NCBI GenBank assembly: GCA_963701735.1
Contig: CAVPBI010000026.1
Span: 562,203-626,202, forward strand
DNA length: 64,000 nt
Source: CAWABB01 sp963701735
Lineage (GTDB): Bacteria; Bacteroidota; Ignavibacteria; UBA10030; UBA6906
Direction: 5' to 3'
Shown here: one piece after another, positions 51,998 through 59,879 of the stretch
Layout of the letters: every line of letters starts with the position of its first letter
Position numbering within the stretch: the first letter of the stretch is position 1
Translations under genes and position numbers: made by a program
Notes under the pieces: model-generated
Database searches by the model: none
What the model saw: the letters and a program-made list of their open reading frames with translations, nothing else
What the model was told of the DNA's origin: nothing

Positions 51998-53132
51998 TAA
52001 GGGGGACTTATTCCATCTGTCCTCTGAACAGCCGATATTTCTCTCTGGCAGGCAGTTCCCCTCACTCCCAGAGCAGACATGGTCCTCTTCCTGGCGTCCC
52101 TCCTCCGCCTCCTTCTCCGTGCATTCAGCTCAAAAGGCGCTATCCTCTCTGAGAACGCCGTGCTCAAGAAGGAGAACGAAATCCTCTTGCGCAGAGCCGG
52201 CAAGAAACGGGCCCGCTTCTGCTTCTACGACCGGTTCTTCCTCGTTGTCCTGAATCGGGCATCTGACATCAAGCACCACCTGACGCTGGTCAAGCCCGCA
52301 ACGGTGCTTGCCTGGCAACGGACACTCATCCGGCGGTCGTGGACATTTGAGCACCGTCCAGCCAAGAAGGGTCGAAAGCCTGTCGACACCGAGATCAAGG
52401 ACCTGATCCTGTCCATGAAGAACGACAACCTGCTCTGGGGCGTGAAGAGGATTCAGGGCGAACTCCTGAAACTCGATATCTCCTTGAGCACAAAGACAAT
52501 CCGCAAGATTCTTCAGTCCTTCAGGCGGCGAGGGAAGATCCGGAGGTCCCTCACCTGGAAGAAGTTCCTGGAGACCCAGATGCAGTCCATTTACGCGATG
52601 GACTTCCTTACGGTCGATACTATGCTGGGGAAGAGGATCATTACGTCTTCGCGGTCATCTCGCACAAGACACGCGAGATCGTGCGGTTCGCCATCACCGA
52701 GAACCCGACCCGGGAATTTGTCCGCCAGCAGTTGATCCTATTCACCGAACGCATGGCTGGCACAGCATATCATGATTCATGACAATGCGCCGATGTTCAA
52801 TATCGACTTCGCGGCATACGGTCTGGTCTCGATCAATACCGCAGTGGAAGCGCCGAACATGAACAGCATCATGGAGCGGTTCTTCAGGACCGTAAGGAGA
52901 GAAGCCTTGGACAATTTTCTACTGCTTGGCAGGGATCAGATCCAAGGGATTCTGGAGGAGTATATCGCCTTCTACAACACCCAGCGACCGCATCAGGGGA
53001 TCCGCCAGCAGATCCCGAAACCTGGTGAAGCAGAGAGAACCCGTGGTCCCATTCGCAAGAATGCCGTTCTGGGTGGGTTACACCACCACTATTCGAGACA
53101 GGCGGCATGACGTACGGAATAAGTCCCCCCTG
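51998..53132 (+). mobile_element. IS481/IS3-like insertion sequence, copy B (inactivated)
   Basis: Bounded by perfect 15-base inverted repeats AGGGGGACTTATTCC, about 1.13 kb. It is inserted inside repeat R2, whose tail resumes at 53136. The transposase gene has two small insertions and is broken. Confidence 0.85.
52079..53110 (+). pseudogene. Transposase with two compensating frameshifts (copy B)
   Basis: Aligned to copy A, the gene gains two bases near 52636 (GGGAAGAGGATCATTACG) and one base near 52768 (GCATATCATGATTC). The first ORF therefore stops at 52735, and the original frame resumes at 52772 with HDNAPMF and NSIMERFFRTVRREALD. The segment between, containing part of the DDE core, is out of frame. 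The first Asp (AMDFLTVDT), second Asp and Glu codons are otherwise preserved. Confidence 0.85.
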
Positions 53133-53135
53133 CGG

Positions 53136-53191
53136 GGTCACAGCTGTGGGTGCGGTTACAGATCCCAGCCGTGTTGCGCAATAACAGAAGT
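53136..53191 (+). repeat. Dispersed repeat R2, tail
   Basis: GGTCACAGCTGTGGGTGCGG and GCGCAATAACAGAAGTA correspond to the tail of R1 (42381-42440) and R3 (59769-59828). It lies about 45 bases past the stop of the next type IX cargo gene. Confidence 0.7.
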
Positions 53192-53237
53192 ACCTCTTGA
53201 GTCGCGGAGCCGCTCCCAGTACCACATCACGCACGGG

Positions 53238-54476
53238 CTACTTCATCAAGAGCGCCTTCCTCACCTCGATACGATCTCCAGCCTGGAATCTGTAGAGATA
53301 AACCCCGCTTGGCAGTCGTGACGCACCGAACTTCACTTCGTGGTATCCCGCCTCCGTCTCCCCATCCACCAGCGTCGCGACCTGCTGTCCGAGGGTATTG
53401 AAGATGGTCAGCGTCACGTGCGATCTCTCTGGCAACCCGTACTTGATGGTCGTGCTCGGGTTGAAAGGGTTGGGGTAGTTTTGAAGCAGCTCGATAGTTG
53501 TCGGATGTTCACCTGGCCTTACCTCTATTGCAGTCGTCGGCTCTGTCGAGCGAAACACCCCGTCATTTGTCCCCACATAAAGGAAGCCGTTCGTGTCGAT
53601 TACAAGCGACGTCGCATACAGGTTGGTAAGCCCGTCAATGATGAGCTCCCACGATTGTCCCATATCGGATGTCCGGAAGACACCAGCCCCAGGTGTTGCC
53701 GCGAAAAGATGTCCTCTCCTGTCGGTGATCAGGCCAAACACCTGAGCATCAGCGAGGCCAATATTCTGCCAGTTCACCCCATTATCCGTTGAACGGTACA
53801 CTCCATAGCTAGTGCCGACAAACGCGTTGCCAGAGCTGTCAGCATAGATGGTATAGAGTTCAACACGCCTGTCGTAATCGACGGCGCGGCCATGCCAACC
53901 GTAGCCTTGAGGCCCTCCCCACGTCCAGACCGTGCTTCTGGAAGCGGGGAGTATGTCCTTGCCAGGGGTCACCTCAACCATCAGTGCAATGCCGTCGCTC
54001 ATCCCTATGGGGAGCCAGCTCACGCCATTATCGTTAGATCGCAGAAGCGCGCCTGTCGGTGGATCATATGGCGGATTCGTTCTAAATGTCGCAGCCAGGA
54101 GAATCGTGTCATCGAATGCCGCCACCCCCGGAACATCCCAGCCCGCGAGGGGTTCGGACCCATGCCACGTTGTGCCATCATCCGTCGACCACCGTCCACC
54201 GGCGCTGCCGAAGAAGACAACACTGGCATTACACGCAATGTCGTACACAGGTGCACCAGGAGAAGCGACAGTCATCCAGGAATTTCCCGAGTCGGTGGAT
54301 TTGTAGAGATAGCCTGTCCAGCCGATCCTCGTGCCGGCGAAGAGAGATCCTGTAGAAGACCTTGCCAGAGAAATCACCGGGTACACAGGCCCTGAAGTTT
54401 TCTCCCACAAAAGGCTTTGCGCGAACATTCGAGAACATGCCACGGTCAAGGCAAGCAACACCAATTGTCTTTTCAT
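53238..54476 (-). CDS. Secreted sialidase/BNR-type propeller protein with type IX sorting domain
   Basis: 412 residues from ATG 54476 (GAGAGG upstream; the frame to 54581 adds no signal). Signal peptide KRQLVLLALTVACSRMFAQS. About seven BNR-like blades follow, seen as repeated LYKSTDSGNSWMTV, LLRSNDNGVSW, VYRSTDNGVNWQNIG and VFRTSDMGQSWELI. The last 85 residues are a type IX sorting domain (QNYPNPFNPSTTIKYGLPER, SGVYLYRF, RKALLMK). Photosystem-stability/Ycf48-like propellers share these blades. No catalytic residues of true sialidases stand out. Surface binding role likely. Confidence 0.85.
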   Translation of the reverse strand: MKRQLVLLALTVACSRMFAQSLLWEKTSGPVYPVISLARSSTGSLFAGTRIGWTGYLYKSTDSGNSWMTVASPGAPVYDIACNASVVFFGSAGGRWSTDDGTTWHGSEPLAGWDVPGVAAFDDTILLAATFRTNPPYDPPTGALLRSNDNGVSWLPIGMSDGIALMVEVTPGKDILPASRSTVWTWGGPQGYGWHGRAVDYDRRVELYTIYADSSGNAFVGTSYGVYRSTDNGVNWQNIGLADAQVFGLITDRRGHLFAATPGAGVFRTSDMGQSWELIIDGLTNLYATSLVIDTNGFLYVGTNDGVFRSTEPTTAIEVRPGEHPTTIELLQNYPNPFNPSTTIKYGLPERSHVTLTIFNTLGQQVATLVDGETEAGYHEVKFGASRLPSGVYLYRFQAGDRIEVRKALLMK

Positions 54477-54609
54477 TTCGGCCTCTCGTCCGCGGGGGAT
54501 TCCTGATCCCAACCTTCGTTGAAGCGCCTTGGCAGCATTGGTAGTGCGGGCCTGAGGTGAGGTCAAATCGTTCGCATCCAATGGTCACTCAGCCTCAAGC
54601 ATCCTCAAC

Positions 54610-56172
54610 CTAGGGCTTTTTCGAGCTTGCGGGCACGCAGTTACTATCAAGCAGGCATTTCACAATGTTGATCGTAATCTGTTTTGTCCGCCTATAATCA
54701 TCCGGAAAGGTCGCCTGAGAGTCAAGGGCACAAATCCAACCTGCAGCACCCTGGGAAAAGACTTTGGCCCCTGTGGCTGCATTCTCATAGTACACCATTT
54801 GCCACAAGATGCAGATGGAATCTGGCTCTGCGTAGCTCCATACATATGCATCGGCGAGAATGTCCACAGGAACATCCGGTCGGCTTATCAATGTGTTGTC
54901 TACTTCACCGTTGACGATCCCACATGGGATGCCGTTCGATGGATATCCGATGCCAAAGATATCCCCATTCTTCAGTCCGGTTCCGTTGAATATCCAATGA
55001 TCAGCCTTCCTGACAATGGCAGGAGGTGACGCCCGATTGTAGCCTGTCTGATATTCGGAGCCTAAGAACTTCGCCTCGTGGAATTCCGCACCGAGATTCC
55101 GCCATTTGTCAATTGCCACGGTGTCGAGGCCATTGTCCTTCCTGCAGTAGAGCTTCAGATAGTCGCCTTTTGTGCTGTCCACCCAATGAATCTGCCAGTA
55201 ACAGGTATTTGGCGCGAATCGAGCGATATGACCACCCAGAGTATCCAGGAACTTGATGGTGTTCGTCCTCTCGTTAGCTGACCAATACTCGTCATGGTTC
55301 CATAGAATGAGTAGCTGGTAATGTCTCAGAAGATCGTACCCAAATCCTTGACCTGCAATGTCGAGATCGATATTATTGCAGTAATCCAGCGTGTAACCGC
55401 TGTCGGTCAATACCTTTATGAAATTCTGTGCGAAGTACGTGAGCGACTGAGATTGCACCATGGTGATCGGGCGGTCCATGGCTACAGTATCCGTTGGCTG
55501 CAACGTCGCATCTTGATCGCGGGAATAGAGGGAGCCGCCTCCCCAGTAGTTGTACGCCTGAAATGTGTTAAGCTCATACTTGAAAAGGATCTTGGAGTTG
55601 GAGGGGAGGGTGGCTGACCTTATTACGAAACCGACCCAATAGTTCTTGGTGTCATCCACAGCGTGGGTCAACTTTGCATAGTAAACGCCACTCGGCCATC
55701 CAGTAGTCTGTATCGATACGCGTCCCGCCTGCCAGTATTGAAGGCAACCTCTCTTAAATTCGACGGGTCTTCGGCTTTCGTCCCCCCAGCCGATTTCACC
55801 TCCAACCGAATCATGGAGGGGAAAGAAGAACCCCCCAACACCTAATGCCTGATGCACAAGAACCGTGTCTTGTCCGCAGCGATAGATGCGGATATGGTAG
55901 TTGCTTGATCCGGGGGCTCGTTGACCGCGGCGATGCAAAGGAATGATTGGCAGCGAGCTTACGTACAGATTGAGAGTCTCACCGGACTTGAAGCTGTGGG
56001 GCCAGGCGAAGCCTTCGATTTCGTACCTCTCCCAGGCGCGGGCCATCTTCGACACAGGGGCCTCACGCCAACTCCAAGGGCTTTCACTCGTGCGCTGTGC
56101 ATAGAGGGCGCAGCACGGGACCATGATGGCTAACGCTGCGATTAGCACGGGCAATGATCCAAACCTTCGCAT
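54610..56172 (-). CDS. Secreted protein related to N,N-dimethylformamidase large subunit
   Basis: 520 residues with a signal peptide (SLPVLIAALAIMVPCCALYA). The N-terminal part resembles a beta domain with WPSGVYYAKLTHA. The rest carries the landmarks of the dimethylformamidase beta-subunit family: YELNTFQAYNYWGGGSLY, LTDSGYTLDYCNNIDLD, LLILWNHDEYWSANERT and a late GAAGWICALD. Biochemically known members hydrolyse formamides, but most secreted relatives are uncharacterised and a different amide or glycan substrate is possible. There is no sorting domain. Located among type IX cargo genes on the same strand. Confidence 0.75.
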   Translation of the reverse strand: MRRFGSLPVLIAALAIMVPCCALYAQRTSESPWSWREAPVSKMARAWERYEIEGFAWPHSFKSGETLNLYVSSLPIIPLHRRGQRAPGSSNYHIRIYRCGQDTVLVHQALGVGGFFFPLHDSVGGEIGWGDESRRPVEFKRGCLQYWQAGRVSIQTTGWPSGVYYAKLTHAVDDTKNYWVGFVIRSATLPSNSKILFKYELNTFQAYNYWGGGSLYSRDQDATLQPTDTVAMDRPITMVQSQSLTYFAQNFIKVLTDSGYTLDYCNNIDLDIAGQGFGYDLLRHYQLLILWNHDEYWSANERTNTIKFLDTLGGHIARFAPNTCYWQIHWVDSTKGDYLKLYCRKDNGLDTVAIDKWRNLGAEFHEAKFLGSEYQTGYNRASPPAIVRKADHWIFNGTGLKNGDIFGIGYPSNGIPCGIVNGEVDNTLISRPDVPVDILADAYVWSYAEPDSICILWQMVYYENAATGAKVFSQGAAGWICALDSQATFPDDYRRTKQITINIVKCLLDSNCVPASSKKP

Positions 56173-56372
56173 AGCGATCCTCCTTCGTCACTAACATCTA
56201 TCAGACAGCGCATCTTTCGAGAGCGCGTTCCCTTGGTTAGATGAATCGCTGGAAACAGAATCGCAGCTCTCGCTAATGAGAAGTATGTGCATTTGCACCC
56301 GCATGCTGAATCCCAGACTGCCGTTTGACCAAGTTGCCGAAACCCGTAGAGGAACCTATACCGTCCGATGTT

Positions 56373-56892
56373 TGGACCGCGGATAATTCTCTCTAGCAGG
56401 GAAATCGCCGCCTCACCCCAGAGCTGACATTGCACTCTTCTTCGCCTCCCTGCTCCGCTTCTTTCTCGATCTGACCAGTTCTAGAAGATCTATGGAATGG
56501 TACCGAAAACCTGTCACGGAGAGTCGGTAGAAGGTGCGTCCATTTCAGCTTCAATGACCGGTTTCTCCTCGTTGTTCCGAATTGGGCAGCCGATCTCAAG
56601 CACCGGCTGACCCTCGTCAAACCGGACACGCTGCTAGCCAGGCAACGGACCCTCATGCGGCGGGTCTGGACACTGAACACATTCCAGCCAGGAGCTAGAT
56701 TCAGAGGATTCTGGAGGAGTACGCCACCTTCTACAACCCTCAGCGACCGCATCAGGGGATCCACCAGCAGATCCCGAAGCATGCTGAAGCACAGAGAACG
56801 GTCGGTTCCATCCGCAAGGCTGGCGTGCTAGGTGTATTACACCATCAATATTCGAGACAGGCGGCATAACGTAGTGAATAAGACTCCCCCTC
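56373..56892 (+). pseudogene. IS481/IS3-like element, copy C (large internal deletion)
   Basis: The left part (to about 56700) matches copy A through the N-terminal transposase region. The sequence then jumps to the last third (GGAGGAGTACGCCACCTTCT onward) and the right end GTGAATAAGACTCCCCCT. The whole catalytic core is missing and several frameshifts are present. Confidence 0.82.
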
Positions 56893-56976
56893 TGGCACTA
56901 CCTTGTCCTGATTAGCAGCCAACAAGAAGCCCGAACATCGCTGCCCGGGCTGGCCTGCACGTTGCTGGAATGCATG

Positions 56977-58104
56977 TCACCGGACGAGTTGCATCCGGGT
57001 GGTCTGGACGGTTCCACCGGCGAAGAGCCTGGCAATGTATGCTCCACTCGGCAATCCGCCCGCGTCGAATATCGCTTCATGTGACCCTGCGTTCACTTCC
57101 CCTTCCACAAGTGTCGCCACTTTCTGGCCGAGAGTGTTGAACACCAGAAGGGTGACTTGTGAACGGTCGGGCAGGGTGTAGCGGAGAGTGGTCGAAGGGT
57201 TGAACGGGTTGGGATAGCTTGAATCAAGTCTGTAACGGCGTTGCGCCACGCCAGCGAGATCCGCCGGGCGATCCTCATACAGTCCTGTGGTTGAGACAGT
57301 GTTGGAAAAGTCCGGTGATTCCTTCGTTCCGTCTCCGCTAATGGATCGCACTTTGTAGAAGAAGGTGGTGGCTCCACCACCGATTGACACCTGCGTGTCA
57401 GTGTAGCTTGTATCACTGATGGCGGTAGGCGTGAGCAAGGTGGATCCGCGATAGACCTTGTACTTGGCCGAAACTCGTGGATCAGACTTGCGCCATGTCA
57501 GCTTTGGGTGGCCACCCGAATTGGTGAGCGTCAGATTGGTCGGATTCGTCGGCTGGAATTTCGAGGCCGACTGATAGCCCCCGCCCCATGCACATTGCAG
57601 CCAGAGCTTGAGGATTTGACCATCGACAATCAAGGTGTCGGGGTTGCCAGGTCGTCTCCACCACCATGCCGGGGCATTATTGTCCCACGTGTAGATGATG
57701 TCAGGATTCTCGCCACTGTAGCCAACCCGATCGTCTGTCAGGTCGATGTAGAAAAAGGCCTCAGCCGGGTAAGTGGAATGGTAGATCTTGTACAACCCGT
57801 ACGCAAGCACGGGGTCATTGAATTCCGAAGAGCACACCAGATCCCACCCTTGCGGGGGCGAGCATTGATCGCAGTCGCCGTAGATGTAACGGTGAGACGA
57901 GCCATAGTCTGAGGTCAGGTACCCGCCAGAATCCCATCGCGCACCCTGAGCTTCTGCCACGAAATGCATCGTCGCACCGTTGGTGTTCAGGGTGTTTAGG
58001 ATCACTTCGTCGTCGGCGACAGGGTCTTCCTGCGGGAGCACAGTCACCCATGGAATGGTGAACAATATGCAGAGAAGTGAGAATCTCGTTAGGTTTGCGT
58101 TCAT
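56977..58104 (-). CDS. Secreted protein with fibronectin type III domain and type IX sorting domain
   Basis: 375 residues from ATG 58104 (GAGGG upstream). A signal peptide (FSLLCILFTIPWVTVLPQ) precedes an N-terminal domain of unknown type, rich in Trp/Tyr and with Cys pairs (GDCDQCSP). A fibronectin III-like domain (about 205-285: GGHPKLTWRKSDPRVSAKYK, VYRGSTLL, FFYKVRSI) leads to the sorting domain (DSSYPNPFNPSTTLRYTLPD, LVFNTLGQKVATLVEGE, SGAYIARLF). Surface-exposed or released. Overlaps nothing, but sits 35 bases after the lipoprotein gene. Confidence 0.82.
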   Translation of the reverse strand: MNANLTRFSLLCILFTIPWVTVLPQEDPVADDEVILNTLNTNGATMHFVAEAQGARWDSGGYLTSDYGSSHRYIYGDCDQCSPPQGWDLVCSSEFNDPVLAYGLYKIYHSTYPAEAFFYIDLTDDRVGYSGENPDIIYTWDNNAPAWWWRRPGNPDTLIVDGQILKLWLQCAWGGGYQSASKFQPTNPTNLTLTNSGGHPKLTWRKSDPRVSAKYKVYRGSTLLTPTAISDTSYTDTQVSIGGGATTFFYKVRSISGDGTKESPDFSNTVSTTGLYEDRPADLAGVAQRRYRLDSSYPNPFNPSTTLRYTLPDRSQVTLLVFNTLGQKVATLVEGEVNAGSHEAIFDAGGLPSGAYIARLFAGGTVQTTRMQLVR

Positions 58105-58139
58105 GTATCTGCCCTCTTGTCTTGAGGTGTGGTCCATGG

Positions 58140-59387
58140 TCACTCCACGAAGAAGATTCCGAATACCTCAGTTGGTGTTGTGCTGCCAGACGGGAGCAAC
58201 AGTATGCCACTTGATGTGATCGCAGGTGAAGTAGACACCTCAATATGAGGGTTGAATACCAGCTTCCATTTCGTTGTCCCGCTGGGATGAACGCTGAAGT
58301 ATTCCCCGTCACTTCCGCTGCCAGCATAGACCGTGTTGGCGGCATCACAGACCATGTGTTCAGGGAACCACCGACCTAAAGGATGTGTCCACAAAAGATT
58401 CCCACTCTGATCAACAGAGCAGAGATGGTAGAGACGGTCCGGTTTCTGAGCAGCGAAGTAGATGTTGCCATTCCAGTCAATCGTTCCCCCGACTACATAA
58501 TCCCCCACCGTCAGCGCCCATCGGCGGCTGCCGTCGGGCCGAATACTTACCAGAGAATCACGCGTCGCAGCGTAGATATTGCCTGAGTTGTCTACCATTC
58601 TGAAGTCGTATTGCTCACTTTCCAGCTGTGGGTAGAACCATTTCGTGCTTCCGTCTAACGCCAACGCATACATCCCTAGCGGCCACCCTCCCACGTAGAG
58701 CGTACTTCCATCAGGCGAGAAGACCGCATGGGAGTAACCCGAAAAGCCACCCGCCCTGCTCCATTTCACCTTTCCCTCGGGTGTGATCGCATACAGAGTC
58801 CCCCCTTCAGTGCCCGCATAGAGCGTGCCGTCCATCCCAATGCTCATGCTGTTTTCGAGAAACCTCTCGGGGACTGCCAACAGCCACTTGATTGTCCCGT
58901 CGGGATTGATGGCATAGATCGCCTCATCCAGCGAGTTGGTATAGATGGTCCCGTCAGAGCTGACAATCAGTCGGGAGTAGAGCTTCTGCACGGAACTTGT
59001 CTTGTGAAGGCTGTCGATACCCACCTTCCACTTGAGCGTCCCATCCGGGTGGAGGGCACAGATGGCGCATCTCAGGACATTGTCCGCGCTTTGGTAATAG
59101 ATCGTCCCATCCTCTCCGAGCACGGGGCCGCCGGTGACTCTGAGCCCCTCTACATGCTTTGAGATCATTCCACTTGAAGCGGCGACATACGAGCTCCGTC
59201 CGGTCCCCTGGGCGTCATGATTTCCCATTGGCCAGGGTGAATTGGCCAGACTTGGCCACAGAATTGGATTCTGCCTGCCGGATGGCTCAGGTGGGGGGGG
59301 ATCTGTTCCCAAGTCAGAACACGAAGCCAGGAGGACGAAGAAGATCACGGCCAACGCAAAGTGCTGGAGACGACTGACAGTAGTCAT
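58140..59387 (-). CDS. PQQ-like beta-propeller lipoprotein
   Basis: 415 residues from ATG 59387. The signal peptide ends with lipobox LLASC, so a lipoprotein. The body consists of PQQ/YncE-like blades, each with a GTxYxxxxxG core: EDGTIYYQSADN, SDGTIYTNSLDE, MDGTLYAGTEGG, SGNIYAATRD, WNGNIYFAAQKP. Trp-K-W sequences close the blades (GTLKWKVG, GTIKWLL). No calcium or PQQ ligands were identified, so a binding scaffold is more likely than an enzyme. It is followed after 35 bases by the fibronectin/type IX gene, probably in one operon. Confidence 0.85.
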   Translation of the reverse strand: MTTVSRLQHFALAVIFFVLLASCSDLGTDPPPPEPSGRQNPILWPSLANSPWPMGNHDAQGTGRSSYVAASSGMISKHVEGLRVTGGPVLGEDGTIYYQSADNVLRCAICALHPDGTLKWKVGIDSLHKTSSVQKLYSRLIVSSDGTIYTNSLDEAIYAINPDGTIKWLLAVPERFLENSMSIGMDGTLYAGTEGGTLYAITPEGKVKWSRAGGFSGYSHAVFSPDGSTLYVGGWPLGMYALALDGSTKWFYPQLESEQYDFRMVDNSGNIYAATRDSLVSIRPDGSRRWALTVGDYVVGGTIDWNGNIYFAAQKPDRLYHLCSVDQSGNLLWTHPLGRWFPEHMVCDAANTVYAGSGSDGEYFSVHPSGTTKWKLVFNPHIEVSTSPAITSSGILLLPSGSTTPTEVFGIFFVE

Positions 59388-59617
59388 CCCCGGGCGGATC
59401 TGTGATCGACTCGAGAATGGAGTGTCGCGAAGAAGAACAGGAGTTGCCCCAGACGCTGATTGCATGGCTGCCTCCTGCGAGTGTCTGGCTGCAATATAGA
59501 GAGGAAATTGACGGTGTCAAACGGGGGAGGCCGGGCAGGCCTCACCTGGTGACGGGTCGGAACCTGTCACCCGACGCCGGCCGTATTTGCTGCCAGGCTG
59601 AAATCGTTTGACATTGG

Positions 59618-59828
59618 CCGAATTTGGTGGTTCTGATCAGCAGTGTGGTGCAAAGAGGCGTAGAAGAGGCAGTTCCCGTTGGACGGTGAAAGTTGCAGGT
59701 TGATCGAAGTTCGGGTCCCCGCTACGGACCCGAGCCTCTGGAGATCTCCAGAGGCTCGTTTGTTTCAATGGGTTACAGCTGCAGGTGCGGTTGCAGGTTT
59801 AGGTCGGGGTGGTGCAATAACAGAAGTA
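59618..59828 (+). repeat. Dispersed repeat R3, uninterrupted unit
   Basis: Complete version of the repeat: about 75 upstream bases shared with R2, the constant segment ending GGTCCCCGCT (59714-59723), a hairpin with T tract, and the tail with GGGTTACAGCTGCAG and GGTGGTGCAATAACAG. No IS110 is present at the CT, so this is an empty target. It follows the M1 peptidase gene stop by about 50 bases. Confidence 0.85.
59732..59765 (+). terminator. Rho-independent terminator within repeat R3
   Basis: GAGCCTCTGGA pairs with TCCAGAGGCTC around GATC, followed by GTTTGTTT. It points to the plus strand although the neighbouring genes run on the minus strand. Confidence 0.85.
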
Positions 59829-59879
59829 GCTCGAATATTGCCTATTCGCTGGCGTCTTCACCGCACGACCGGGGATCAC

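Noticed and set aside
59690..59730. tRNA 3'-half in the constant segment of repeat R3
   Set aside because: Resembles a T-arm and acceptor end, but no matching 5' acceptor or anticodon arm was found upstream.
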